Source: Candidatus Sumerlaeota bacterium (GTDB taxonomy: Bacteria; Sumerlaeota; Sumerlaeia; JADFCT01). Taken from it: a stretch of 11,848 nt of DNA. How positions within the stretch are numbered: the stretch's first letter is position 1; each line of letters begins with the position of its first letter. Below are positions 1-6,574 of this stretch, piece after piece. The notes beneath the pieces were generated by a model, which was not told where the DNA came from, searched no databases, and worked only from the letters and a program-made list of their open reading frames with translations. The stretch is taken from the NCBI GenBank assembly GCA_026398575.1, contig JAPLSP010000753.1, forward strand, positions 1 to 11,848, in the 5' to 3' direction. The position numbers were made by a program, and so were the translations under genes.

Positions 1-218
1 CCGGTGGAGCGATGATTTAGCGTCGGGAGCGAGCAATTTTGGCGGACAATCATCGCTCCACTGGCACAAGGCCCAGTGGTGGCGGCGGTGAAAAAGCGTT
101 CGCTGCTAGAGCAAAATCACCGCTCCACCGGCACAAGGCCCAGTGGTGGCGGCGGTGAAAAAGCGTTCGCTGCTAGAGCAAAATCACCGCTCCACCGGCA
201 CAAGGCCCGGTGGTGGCG
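1..218. repeat. Tandem array of ~67-bp hairpin-forming units
   Basis: Units beginning CCRGTGG start at 1, 73, 140 and 207. The first is a diverged copy of 72 bp, the next two are 67 bp and nearly identical, and the last is a stub of about 12 bp. Each full unit is an imperfect inverted repeat: the left end (CCAGTGG...CGGTGA) can pair with the right end (TCACCGCTCCACCGG). The transcript or single strand should therefore fold into successive hairpins. There are no unique spacers, so this is not CRISPR. It resembles REP/BIME-like or small miniature repeat families. No transposase is seen, and the array may continue beyond the left edge. The rest of the gap to 337 holds only a small inverted repeat (TGGCTCT at 276-282 with AGAGCCA at 299-305), without a convincing U-tract for a terminator. 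Confidence 0.85.
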
Positions 219-337
219 TGCCGACAATCAGTGGGAAATTTGACCGGAATTCTGGATTGCACCCCTTAGATTTTATGGCTCTGAGCGTCAGGATTCCTAG
301 AGCCAATTTTCGACATGAAGTCCTGGAATGCGTTGGG

Positions 338-565
338 TTAGGGACGCATCAGAAAATGATCGCGATCCAGAGCTATTTTCTCTATTTCATTGACGTCATT
401 TGCAGATAGCCCATCATAAACATGACCAGCGAGCTCTATGATATCCTTCTCTTCTGGCGTTTCAATTTGACACAAAAGCGTTACATTTTTCCCTTCGGGA
501 AGATCAACGGCTTCCAACGGGCTAAAAACACCATGCTGATAGACCGCATGTATAGTTTGGGTCAT
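338..565 (-). CDS. AF2212-like (DUF104) antitoxin, apparently without its toxin
   Basis: The 75-residue product matches the AF2212-like/DUF104 antitoxin family from memory. It begins MTQTIHAVYQHGVFSPLEAV, followed by a DLPEGKNV stretch typical of the N-terminal strand-rich domain. The C-terminal part (VYDGLS...EIEKIALDRDHF) is also typical. I chose the ATG at 565 over the upstream start at 616 because family members start here and AAAGGA lies 8 nt upstream. These antitoxins normally sit just upstream of a PIN-domain VapC-type toxin gene. The downstream sequence (337 down to 1) contains no PIN ORF, only a 16-codon ORF and the hairpin array, so this looks like an orphan antitoxin or one whose toxin was lost. 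It lies 47 bp after the TolC-family gene and could be co-transcribed with it. Confidence 0.85.
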   Translation of the reverse strand: MTQTIHAVYQHGVFSPLEAVDLPEGKNVTLLCQIETPEEKDIIELAGHVYDGLSANDVNEIEKIALDRDHFLMRP

Positions 566-612
566 GAATATAATCCTTTGCCACCGGTCTATGAGCTCTT
601 GAATGATCGCCA

Positions 613-2358
613 TCACCGGGGGAAGTAAGGCGCAGGGCTCGTTTCAGCTTCCGCCTCGGAGATGTTGTTGCGTTCGAGGATGACGCCGCGGGCCTGGTCG
701 AGGGAGATAATCGCCTGGTTGTAGGTGACCAGGGCCGACAGGTAGTTGGCGCGCGCGACGGCCAGGTCGCGCTGGTAGTCCAAGACGAACTGGCTGGTGG
801 AGATGCCGTTTTCGTAGCGTTTGATTTCCGCATCGAGTTTGGCGGCCTCGAATTCGATCTGGGTCCGGGTGGTCTCGATGCGCTTGCGGGCGGTTTCGAC
901 GCTGCGTACCGCCACGCGCACTTCCTGGGCAATTCCTTCGAGATGCGCCTGGTAACTGAGCTTGAGTTGGTCTATCTGCTTGCGGGTGAACGCCAGATCG
1001 CCGCGCGCTTTACGGTTCTGGAGCGGAAAGCTGAATTCCAGGCCGGTGGCCCAGTTCTTGTGTTCACCGCTGGTGGATATACGCTGGGACTTGTTGTAGG
1101 TTTCGGCCAGCCCCGTCAAGCCATAGGAGAAGAACGCCGTGAGATCGGGCAAGCGCGCATTAGAATTGATCATTTCCTGCTGCGAAAGGGTGTCGGCCTG
1201 TGTTTTCATCTTGAGGATTTCGGGGCGGCGGTTATAGGCGTCCGTCAGACAGGTCTTCACGTCGGCGCCGATCTCTTTGATCATCGGCGTCTCGGTCGGC
1301 AGGATCGTCACGTTCCACATTTCGTGGCCGGGTTTGACGCGCAGCCGGCGCTTCAAGTCGTCCTGGATGTTGTTGATCTGCTGGGTGTTGATGATCAATT
1401 GATCCTGGCGCGCGGCCACTTCGCTTTCCTGGCGCAAGGCTTCGATATTGGGCAAGAGCCCAACGGCGACTTTTTTTTGCGTCTGGTCCAGCAGGCTTTG
1501 CGCCTGGCGCAGCGATAAATCGGTCACGCGGGCGTTGTTGACGGCGAAGATCAGGTCCCAATAAACTTTTTCGACGCCGCCGACCTCGTCCATCAGCGTC
1601 TTGCGCCAGTCCTGCTGCGCGATTTTCTTGTCGTTCTTGGCGATGTGGATGCCCGCGTTCGTGACATCCGGCCCGAAGCGTTTGAGCAACGGCTGGTCAA
1701 AGCGCGCAACCCAATCCTGCTCGTAGGACGGATTGGGGAAAATGGGCGTGGAATAAAAATAATCGCGCGTCTCGCGAGCGTGGAGCGAGAGCAGTCCGCC
1801 GGTGTCAATCAGCTGGCTCACTCCCCCCGTGTATTCGTCATTGCGCGAATGGGACACCGGCAACTTGATGGCGTCCGGATCTACCTTGTCAAAACTGCCC
1901 TTGATATCGCCAGGAGCGATTTGTTGCTGGCGCCGGCCGGCGCCCCAGCTGGAACCGGCTGTGATCATCAAGTCATAAATTCCCATTTCCGCCATGATCC
2001 TGTCGGCGGCGGCTTTGCGGCTGATGTCGCTGATTTTGATGCTGAGATCATTCTCGAGCAATACGGTAATCACCTGGCTCAGGGGCATTGCTTTGGTTTC
2101 AAACGGGAATTTCGCCGCCGCAGTTCCGCTGGCGACCGCCGCATTGTTCGGTCCCGGCAGCTCGAGATAAGAAAACGACAGTCCGGCGGCCGTCCCCGTG
2201 GAAAAAGCGTCAATGGGGCTGCCGGCTGCGTTTATTGACTTGAAAGGATCGGGCAAAATGACCGGTCGCGGCAGGCAACCGGACAGGCATAGCGCGGCGC
2301 CCGCGATCGCCCAAATAATACAAGAAGGTCTCATTCTCAAAGCATGAACACAGCGCAT
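613..2358 (-). CDS. TolC-family outer-membrane efflux lipoprotein
   Basis: The product (581 aa) belongs to the outer membrane efflux protein family (OEP/TolC, COG1538). These trimeric channels carry substrates across the outer membrane for RND, ABC or MFS pumps. An N-terminal signal segment ends in a lipobox (LSGC, Cys28), so the protein is probably lipid-anchored like OprM/NodT-type members. The rest is long alpha-helical hairpin sequence with the usual markers: EKVYWDL...LRQAQSLL near the middle, and near the end YQRDLAVARANYLSALVTYN and SLDQARG, the typical last helix. The start is uncertain: a TTG at 2364 is also open, I use the ATG at 2358, and an ATG at 2334 would leave a shorter signal peptide; none has a strong Shine-Dalgarno. 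No inner-membrane pump or periplasmic adaptor is encoded nearby, so the partner is unknown. It follows the FlgT-like gene by 86 bp. Confidence 0.92.
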   Translation of the reverse strand: MRCVHALRMRPSCIIWAIAGAALCLSGCLPRPVILPDPFKSINAAGSPIDAFSTGTAAGLSFSYLELPGPNNAAVASGTAAAKFPFETKAMPLSQVITVLLENDLSIKISDISRKAAADRIMAEMGIYDLMITAGSSWGAGRRQQQIAPGDIKGSFDKVDPDAIKLPVSHSRNDEYTGGVSQLIDTGGLLSLHARETRDYFYSTPIFPNPSYEQDWVARFDQPLLKRFGPDVTNAGIHIAKNDKKIAQQDWRKTLMDEVGGVEKVYWDLIFAVNNARVTDLSLRQAQSLLDQTQKKVAVGLLPNIEALRQESEVAARQDQLIINTQQINNIQDDLKRRLRVKPGHEMWNVTILPTETPMIKEIGADVKTCLTDAYNRRPEILKMKTQADTLSQQEMINSNARLPDLTAFFSYGLTGLAETYNKSQRISTSGEHKNWATGLEFSFPLQNRKARGDLAFTRKQIDQLKLSYQAHLEGIAQEVRVAVRSVETARKRIETTRTQIEFEAAKLDAEIKRYENGISTSQFVLDYQRDLAVARANYLSALVTYNQAIISLDQARGVILERNNISEAEAETSPAPYFPR

Positions 2359-2444
2359 AATCAATCATCCCAATGAAATCAAAACGACCGCCATCCATGC
2401 GAGCTCCCTGGGCGGCCAGTATTATTTGCTCAGTTATCCAGCCC

Positions 2445-3593
2445 TCAACGGCGCAACGCCTCCAGCTCAAAGCGATTGTCGTTATGAACGATGAGGCGAT
2501 AGTGCGACATCGCTTCGCGTTTCAGGAAGAGAAGCAACATTTTCGGATCGCCCTCGTATTCGAAATTCAGAACGGTGACTTTGCCGAAAAAGTTGCGGGG
2601 ATAAATTTTGATGGAGGGATGAAGCGCTTTCAACCGGTCTCCCACCGACATTCCCTCGTCTTCGCTGGCGCCGGTGATCATCAGGCGCCAGCCGGCGGTT
2701 TCGTGAATGGTCTTGGCCCAATTCTGACTATAGAATTCCAGGAGTTTGGCGGCGACGTCCTGCGCGGCAAGCTTGATGGATTCATTGCTGGCTTCCTCGG
2801 CTTTGGCGCGCGTGATGCGCACCGTGGACCGGGCCGTTTCAAGCGGCTTGCCGTCATCCACGCGGATCAAAGCCAGCTCGATGCGGGATTCGTAATAGGT
2901 TTGGTTCTTGTAATAGAGCGTCTTTTCATCTACTTTTTCCGTCGCGAGCGAACCGACAATCAGGAGCTCAACATTGGCTTTTTGCGCCTGGCGCCGCGCC
3001 TCGTCCAGCACATCCGCTTTCGCCAGGACATCGGCGTCTATCGGCGGCGCTAACAAGGGAGTTTTGTTCCGGGCCAGTCCTTTGGCGTCAATCATCCCCT
3101 CAATCGTCTGCCGCCCCAGAGGCTGCGCGGCTTTTTTCCCGTCCATCGTCTCACTCAAGAACACATAGAAAAAGGGAAAGGACTTGGGCTTATAAACGAA
3201 GTGTTTGATCTTGAGATCGTTGAACAACTGGTCCGTCAGCACATTGACGCGGACACGGACGGAGAATAACTCGCCAGCCTGGTGGACGGAGATGATATCC
3301 TTGGAAACGATAAACTGCTCGGCATAGGAGTCCAGGTACTTCGTCAGCAGTTCGCGAGCCAGGAACATCTCTTCGCCAAAATAGAACCGTCCCGTGGCCA
3401 CATGAACCGCCTGACGGCAGATTTCGGCCACGCATGCTTCTTTGCTGTCGCCCGTAACCTCTCCGATGTATGCCCAAACGCGATCCTTGGTTCCCCAATC
3501 GGATATGGGGGTGGAAGCGGCGCGCGATAGGACGCCTGCCGCGCACAGCATCAGAATAAGAACCGGGCGGAACAGAAGGATTCGAACGTTCAC
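2445..3593 (-). CDS. Secreted FlgT-like domain protein
   Basis: A 382-residue exported protein. I chose the GTG at 3593 because a G-rich Shine-Dalgarno (AGGGGGG) lies 6 nt upstream and a clear signal peptide follows (hydrophobic residues 5-22, likely cleavage near SRAA 23-26). Starting at the upstream ATG (3707) would bury the signal. Residues 39-125 resemble the FlgT N-terminal fold: G-E-V, an Ala-rich helix (CRQAVHVATG), another helix with L..YLDSY, then a strand ending FSVRVRVNVL. Residues about 210-300 (ANVELLIVGSLATE..., then an extended strand-rich part) look like the FlgT/CsgG-related middle domain. The C-terminal 75 residues form a further small alpha/beta region. FlgT is a flagellar H-ring protein in Vibrio, but many FlgT-like proteins occur away from flagella and no flagellar gene is seen here. 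Neighbours suggest an envelope role with the TolC-family protein. The domain match is from memory. Confidence 0.7.
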   Translation of the reverse strand: MNVRILLFRPVLILMLCAAGVLSRAASTPISDWGTKDRVWAYIGEVTGDSKEACVAEICRQAVHVATGRFYFGEEMFLARELLTKYLDSYAEQFIVSKDIISVHQAGELFSVRVRVNVLTDQLFNDLKIKHFVYKPKSFPFFYVFLSETMDGKKAAQPLGRQTIEGMIDAKGLARNKTPLLAPPIDADVLAKADVLDEARRQAQKANVELLIVGSLATEKVDEKTLYYKNQTYYESRIELALIRVDDGKPLETARSTVRITRAKAEEASNESIKLAAQDVAAKLLEFYSQNWAKTIHETAGWRLMITGASEDEGMSVGDRLKALHPSIKIYPRNFFGKVTVLNFEYEGDPKMLLLFLKREAMSHYRLIVHNDNRFELEALRR

Positions 3594-3711
3594 GGCAAGC
3601 CCCCCTGCGAGGTGAATGGATACCGGAATCACGTGGCAATTCGATGGAATCGCCCTTTCACAACAATACCTGCCTTGGGCAAAAACCCATGCCATCCGCG
3701 CTTTCAAAGGG

Positions 3712-3741
3712 AGTCTAGGCGCCCAAACCCAGCGTTGTCAA
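3712..3741 (-). promoter_or_regulatory. Candidate sigma70-type promoter for the FlgT-like gene
   Basis: On the minus strand, a perfect TTGACA (3741-3736) is followed after 18 nt by TAGACT (3717-3712), which has 4 of 6 matches to TATAAT. Transcription would begin near 3705, leaving a leader of about 110 nt before the GTG at 3593. The 168-bp gap after the LysM/LytM gene is consistent with an independent promoter for the FlgT-like and TolC-family genes. This rests on consensus matching only. Confidence 0.35.
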
Positions 3742-3761
3742 ACGAAAATAAACCTGCCATT

Positions 3762-4742
3762 TCAATTGACCCCCGGCAGGCAGCTGATTGGATCAACGGG
3801 AGTGGCGTCTTTGAGCACTTCGAAATGCAAATGCGGCGCCGAGGGGATGGCGATGGTTTGGCCGATGGTGGCGATCGCCTGGCCGGCGGTCACGTTTTCC
3901 CCTTTGGCCACCCGAATCTCTTTCAGATTGGCGTACGTGGTCGAGTAGCCTTTTTCGTGCTTGATGATAACCATGCGGCCATAGCCCGCGATCAGTTCGC
4001 CAACGCCGATAACCTTGCCGGCGGCGGCGGCGCATACCGTTTCGCCCAGAGGCGCCAGGATGACGATACCGGGGTGGACGTCATTGGGCTTGTTGGAAAA
4101 ACCGCGTTCCAGGATTCCAGCCACCGGCCATCGCAAACCGGCGCGGCTGGTTTGCTGCAGGGCTGAAGCCGGAATAGTCAGCTGTTTGCCATGATTCTTG
4201 GAAGAGCCGTCCGGCGGAAGGCGCGCAGGCGTTTCCAGCGCCTCGACGGCGGGCCTGGCCGTGGGCGCCGGCGGCGGCGGCGTGCGGCGCGGAGGAGCGG
4301 GCGAAGCAATGGGCTTTTCTGGATGCAGCGGCGGAAATGGATTTGCGTTGCGGGGAGGCGGCAATGGATTGGGATAGACAACGACTTCTTTTGCCGGAAT
4401 CAGCAACCGGTATCCGGGATAGACCATGTAGGGAGGCTTGAGATTGTTGGCCACAATGATGGCCTGCGGGCTGCGTCCATAGCGGCGCGCGATTTCATCG
4501 AGGGTTTCGCCGTAGCGCAGCTGGTAGAAAAACGCGCGCGACGGCACGCGACGACTCGCGGGATTGTAAACGGGCACACGCTGATCCGGTTCGCAAGAGC
4601 AGCTGGCGGCGAAGAGCAGGAGAAGCAGCAGGCCGCGCCAATCGAGCCGGATTGGCAGCGGGAAGATGCGCCAATGTTTCAAGCTTTTTGCAGGCTTTTT
4701 CTTTCGGGCGGTCTTGCCGGATTTGCGAGGGGGACGACCCAT
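3762..4742 (-). CDS. LysM plus degenerate LytM/M23 lipoprotein, NlpD-like
   Basis: A 326-residue envelope protein. It has a basic N-terminus (KTARKKKPAK), a hydrophobic LLLLLL stretch and a lipobox-like AASC (Cys48), so it is probably an outer-membrane lipoprotein. A LysM peptidoglycan-binding domain spans residues 72-116 (YGETLDEIARRYG...PGYRLLIP). A Pro-rich linker (about 124-178) follows, then a LytM/M23 domain (203-322). Key positions: His223 is kept, but the zinc-ligand Asp of HxGID is Val227; the YAH catalytic His is Asn272; HLH (304, 306) is kept. Loss of two catalytic-site residues suggests it is not an active endopeptidase. LysM plus inactive LytM is the layout of NlpD, which activates amidases during septal peptidoglycan splitting; the same role here is inference. 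The ATG at 4742 is preferred over TTG at 4763; neither has a clear Shine-Dalgarno. Confidence 0.88.
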   Translation of the reverse strand: MGRPPRKSGKTARKKKPAKSLKHWRIFPLPIRLDWRGLLLLLLFAASCSCEPDQRVPVYNPASRRVPSRAFFYQLRYGETLDEIARRYGRSPQAIIVANNLKPPYMVYPGYRLLIPAKEVVVYPNPLPPPRNANPFPPLHPEKPIASPAPPRRTPPPPAPTARPAVEALETPARLPPDGSSKNHGKQLTIPASALQQTSRAGLRWPVAGILERGFSNKPNDVHPGIVILAPLGETVCAAAAGKVIGVGELIAGYGRMVIIKHEKGYSTTYANLKEIRVAKGENVTAGQAIATIGQTIAIPSAPHLHFEVLKDATPVDPISCLPGVN

Positions 4743-4781
4743 GAGCAAGAGGTTCCAAGGCAACGGGGGTTTGGGTCCAGA

Positions 4782-5066
4782 TCAATATTCAATAGCCAAT
4801 AATCAATATCCAATATCCAATATCCAAGTATTCAATGCTTAATGTCCAATGTCCAATGTCCAATTTCCAATGACCAAGGCCTAATGTTCAATGTCCAATG
4901 TTAAATTTTAAATTTCAGATTTCAAATGACCAAGGCCTGATGTTCAATGTCCAATCTTAAATTTCAAATTTCAAATTTCCAATGACCAAGGCCTGATGTT
5001 CAATGACCAATGTTAAATTTCAGATTTCAAATCTCAGATTTCAAATCTCAGATTTCAAATCTCAAA
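4782..5066. repeat. Degenerate heptanucleotide array (CAATGTC/AAATTTC type)
   Basis: About 40 units of 7 bp run almost without phase slips: CAATGTC, CAATTTC, CAATGAC, CAAGGCC, AAATTTC, AGATTTC and AAATCTC variants. A higher-order period of 56 bp (eight heptamers) is visible: ATGACCAAGGCCT recurs at 4870, 4926 and 4982. The array fills the gap between the stop codon of the receiver gene and the LysM/LytM gene, and the receiver's TGA overlaps its last heptamer. There is no coding potential. It resembles the short tandemly repeated heptamers (STRR) described in cyanobacteria, but the unit sequence differs. Confidence 0.9.
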
Positions 5067-6254
5067 TCACTTTCCGCCTTCTGGAGCGGACACCGACGGC
5101 GGATTATTTTTCCTGGCGGCGTCATGAACTCCGCATGCGAACCATGTCATCAAGAGTGAAAAGAGAAGAAACAATCCCGCCATCAACAGCGTCAAGCCCA
5201 GCGTCCGCTGGCGAATGCTGGCAACGGCGGTATTTACAAGCGGCTCGATTTTTTCCGCCAACGGCTTTTCAAGAGCGCGCGGGACCAATTTCTCGACCAG
5301 GGGCGGACAAATCTTTTGGGCTGAGATTTCGAGCTGCCGGTCCAGGATTTCAGGGAGTCTTTCCCTGGCCACGCGCGGCACCACTTTTTCCGTAACGCTG
5401 GTGACCATCATGACCAGGTTTTCCGAAATTTGAGGCGCGATCTGATCCACGGCCTTCTGAACCCGGCTTTCGATTTCTCGCGGCAGGAGACGGTCCATCG
5501 TCTCGGCCGTCCGTTCGCGGATCAACGCCGGAAGCGAGTGCAGCGCCGTACGCTCGACCACTTTCTCGACCGTATCCTTCAGCATCGCCTCCACGCCTTC
5601 CGTGACTTTGGCCTGAACCGCATCCGCGGTCACCGTTTGGGCCACCTGATTCACGGTTTTTTCGATCAGTTCCTCTTCCTTCTTTGCCAGCAGCGATACG
5701 ATGCGCTCATCCACCTCGCCTTTGGCTCGCTGCTCGACCTTGCTGATGACGGATTGGATCATGGCGTCGGCCATGATGGGGATTTGCTTGTCCAGCGCCT
5801 CTTTGATGCGCTGATTGGCGAACGCCTCGATCTGTTTCTCGGCCTGGGCGCGCAGGATATCCTGCGCCTGAGCGGCGATCTGCTTCTGCGCCAGCAGGGA
5901 CTGGATTTTGTCGGCCAGGGATTCCGGGCTGAAAGGTTTCATGAGGTAGCCGTCAGCCGAACCCACTTCGACGCTGCCGCGTTCGCGGGCTGCGGTTTCC
6001 TGAACCAGCATCAGAATGGGAACCTCGGACTTGTCGGGCGCAGTCTTGAGCTCGCGCGCCGCCCGCCATCCATCAATCCCCTCCAAGTCCGCGTCCATGG
6101 CCACGACGTTGAATTGTTGGAATTCGGGCGCCAGCAGAGCCGCGGCGGCGTTGCCCGCCGTCGTCACGCGATACCCGCGGCTCTCCAGCGCGCGCCGGGC
6201 GATGCCTCGCGTCGCGGCGCTGTCATCAATCACCAGGATGTGTTCGCCTGCCAT
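5067..6254 (-). CDS. Receiver-domain protein with long helical region and C-terminal membrane anchor
   Basis: A 395-residue protein. Residues 5-120 form a CheY-like receiver: acidic pair Asp10-Asp11, phosphoacceptor Asp54 and Lys106 in YLMKPF. The conserved Thr/Ser switch position appears to be Val84, and the usual Pro after the phospho-Asp is absent. Residues about 125-345 are predicted almost entirely amphipathic helix, rich in Glu/Lys/Arg/Val with recurring L-P breaks (for example LPALIRERTAE, LPREIESRVQKAVDQIAP, LPEILDRQ). A hydrophobic stretch (about 351-375, LGLTLLMAGLFLLFSLLMTW) and a 20-residue hydrophilic tail close the protein, so it looks tail-anchored with the receiver in the cytoplasm. 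No DNA-binding or enzymatic output domain is visible and no histidine kinase is nearby. The ATG at 6254 has a G-rich stretch 6 nt upstream. A role with the MglA/Roadblock genes is inferred from position. Confidence 0.88.
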   Translation of the reverse strand: MAGEHILVIDDSAATRGIARRALESRGYRVTTAGNAAAALLAPEFQQFNVVAMDADLEGIDGWRAARELKTAPDKSEVPILMLVQETAARERGSVEVGSADGYLMKPFSPESLADKIQSLLAQKQIAAQAQDILRAQAEKQIEAFANQRIKEALDKQIPIMADAMIQSVISKVEQRAKGEVDERIVSLLAKKEEELIEKTVNQVAQTVTADAVQAKVTEGVEAMLKDTVEKVVERTALHSLPALIRERTAETMDRLLPREIESRVQKAVDQIAPQISENLVMMVTSVTEKVVPRVARERLPEILDRQLEISAQKICPPLVEKLVPRALEKPLAEKIEPLVNTAVASIRQRTLGLTLLMAGLFLLFSLLMTWFACGVHDAARKNNPPSVSAPEGGK

Positions 6255-6269
6255 AGAATGCCCCCCCAG

Positions 6270-6304
6270 GATTTACGATTTGCGATTGACGATTGACGAT
6301 TTCC
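6270..6304. repeat. Heptamer array, GATTGAC orientation
   Basis: Five in-phase heptamers (GATTTAC, GATTTGC, GATTGAC, GATTGAC, GATTTCC) lie just upstream of the receiver gene start. They are the reverse complement of the CGTCAAT array at 6482-6565: bases 6283-6302 are a perfect 20-nt inverted copy of 6485-6504. A transcript running from the DUF4388 gene into the receiver gene could pair them around a loop of about 180 nt. Confidence 0.85.
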
Positions 6305-6432
6305 CAACTTGCGTGAGGCGCTTTAGCTTTAATCCTTCGCTATGATGTCGAATCCTCATTGATCCATCAAAAAAATCGCTCATCGTTAACCTCTTAATCT
6401 GTTGGAATGAGAATTCGTCTCTCACTCGGATA

Positions 6433-6572
6433 TTTCAAATCTCAAATTTCAGATCTCAAATCTCATTAGTTAGTCTTCATTCGTAAATCGTCAATCGTCA
6501 ATCGTCAATTCCTTATCGTCAATCGCCATTCGTCAATCGTCATTCGTAAATCGTCAATCGTAAATCATAAAG
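6433..6572. repeat. Heptamer arrays (TTTCAAA/TCTCAAA and CGTCAAT types)
   Basis: Two heptamer blocks lie between the DUF4388 gene and the receiver gene. Bases 6433-6467 are TTTCAAA/TCTCAAA/TTTCAGA units, the same family as part of the 4782-5066 array. Bases 6482-6565 are twelve in-phase units of CGTCAAT, CGTAAAT, CGTCATT and close variants. The block ends about 2-9 bases before the DUF4388 stop codon (6575-6577). The unique sequence at 6305-6432 shows no ORF, RNA gene or clear terminator. Confidence 0.88.
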
Positions 6573-6574
6573 GC

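Noticed and set aside
1..218. CRISPR array suggested by 67-bp repeats
   Set aside because: The full 67 bp is repeated, including the would-be spacers, so it is a simple tandem array.
943..2238. Plus-strand open frames opposite the TolC-family gene
   Set aside because: The minus strand encodes a complete, recognisable TolC-family protein with a lipobox; the antisense frames show no family features.
2445..3593. Flagellar function for the FlgT-like gene
   Set aside because: No other flagellar gene is present, and FlgT-like domains occur in non-flagellar secreted proteins.
4782..5066. CRISPR array suggested by 56-bp periodic repeats
   Set aside because: There are no unique spacers; the whole stretch is built of heptamers and the 56-bp period is a multiple of seven.
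5430..6296. Long plus-strand open frame (288 codons)
   Set aside because: It lies antisense to the receiver gene, whose domain motifs are clear. The frame is His/Arg/Leu-rich without recognisable domains, as expected of a shadow of a GC-biased gene.
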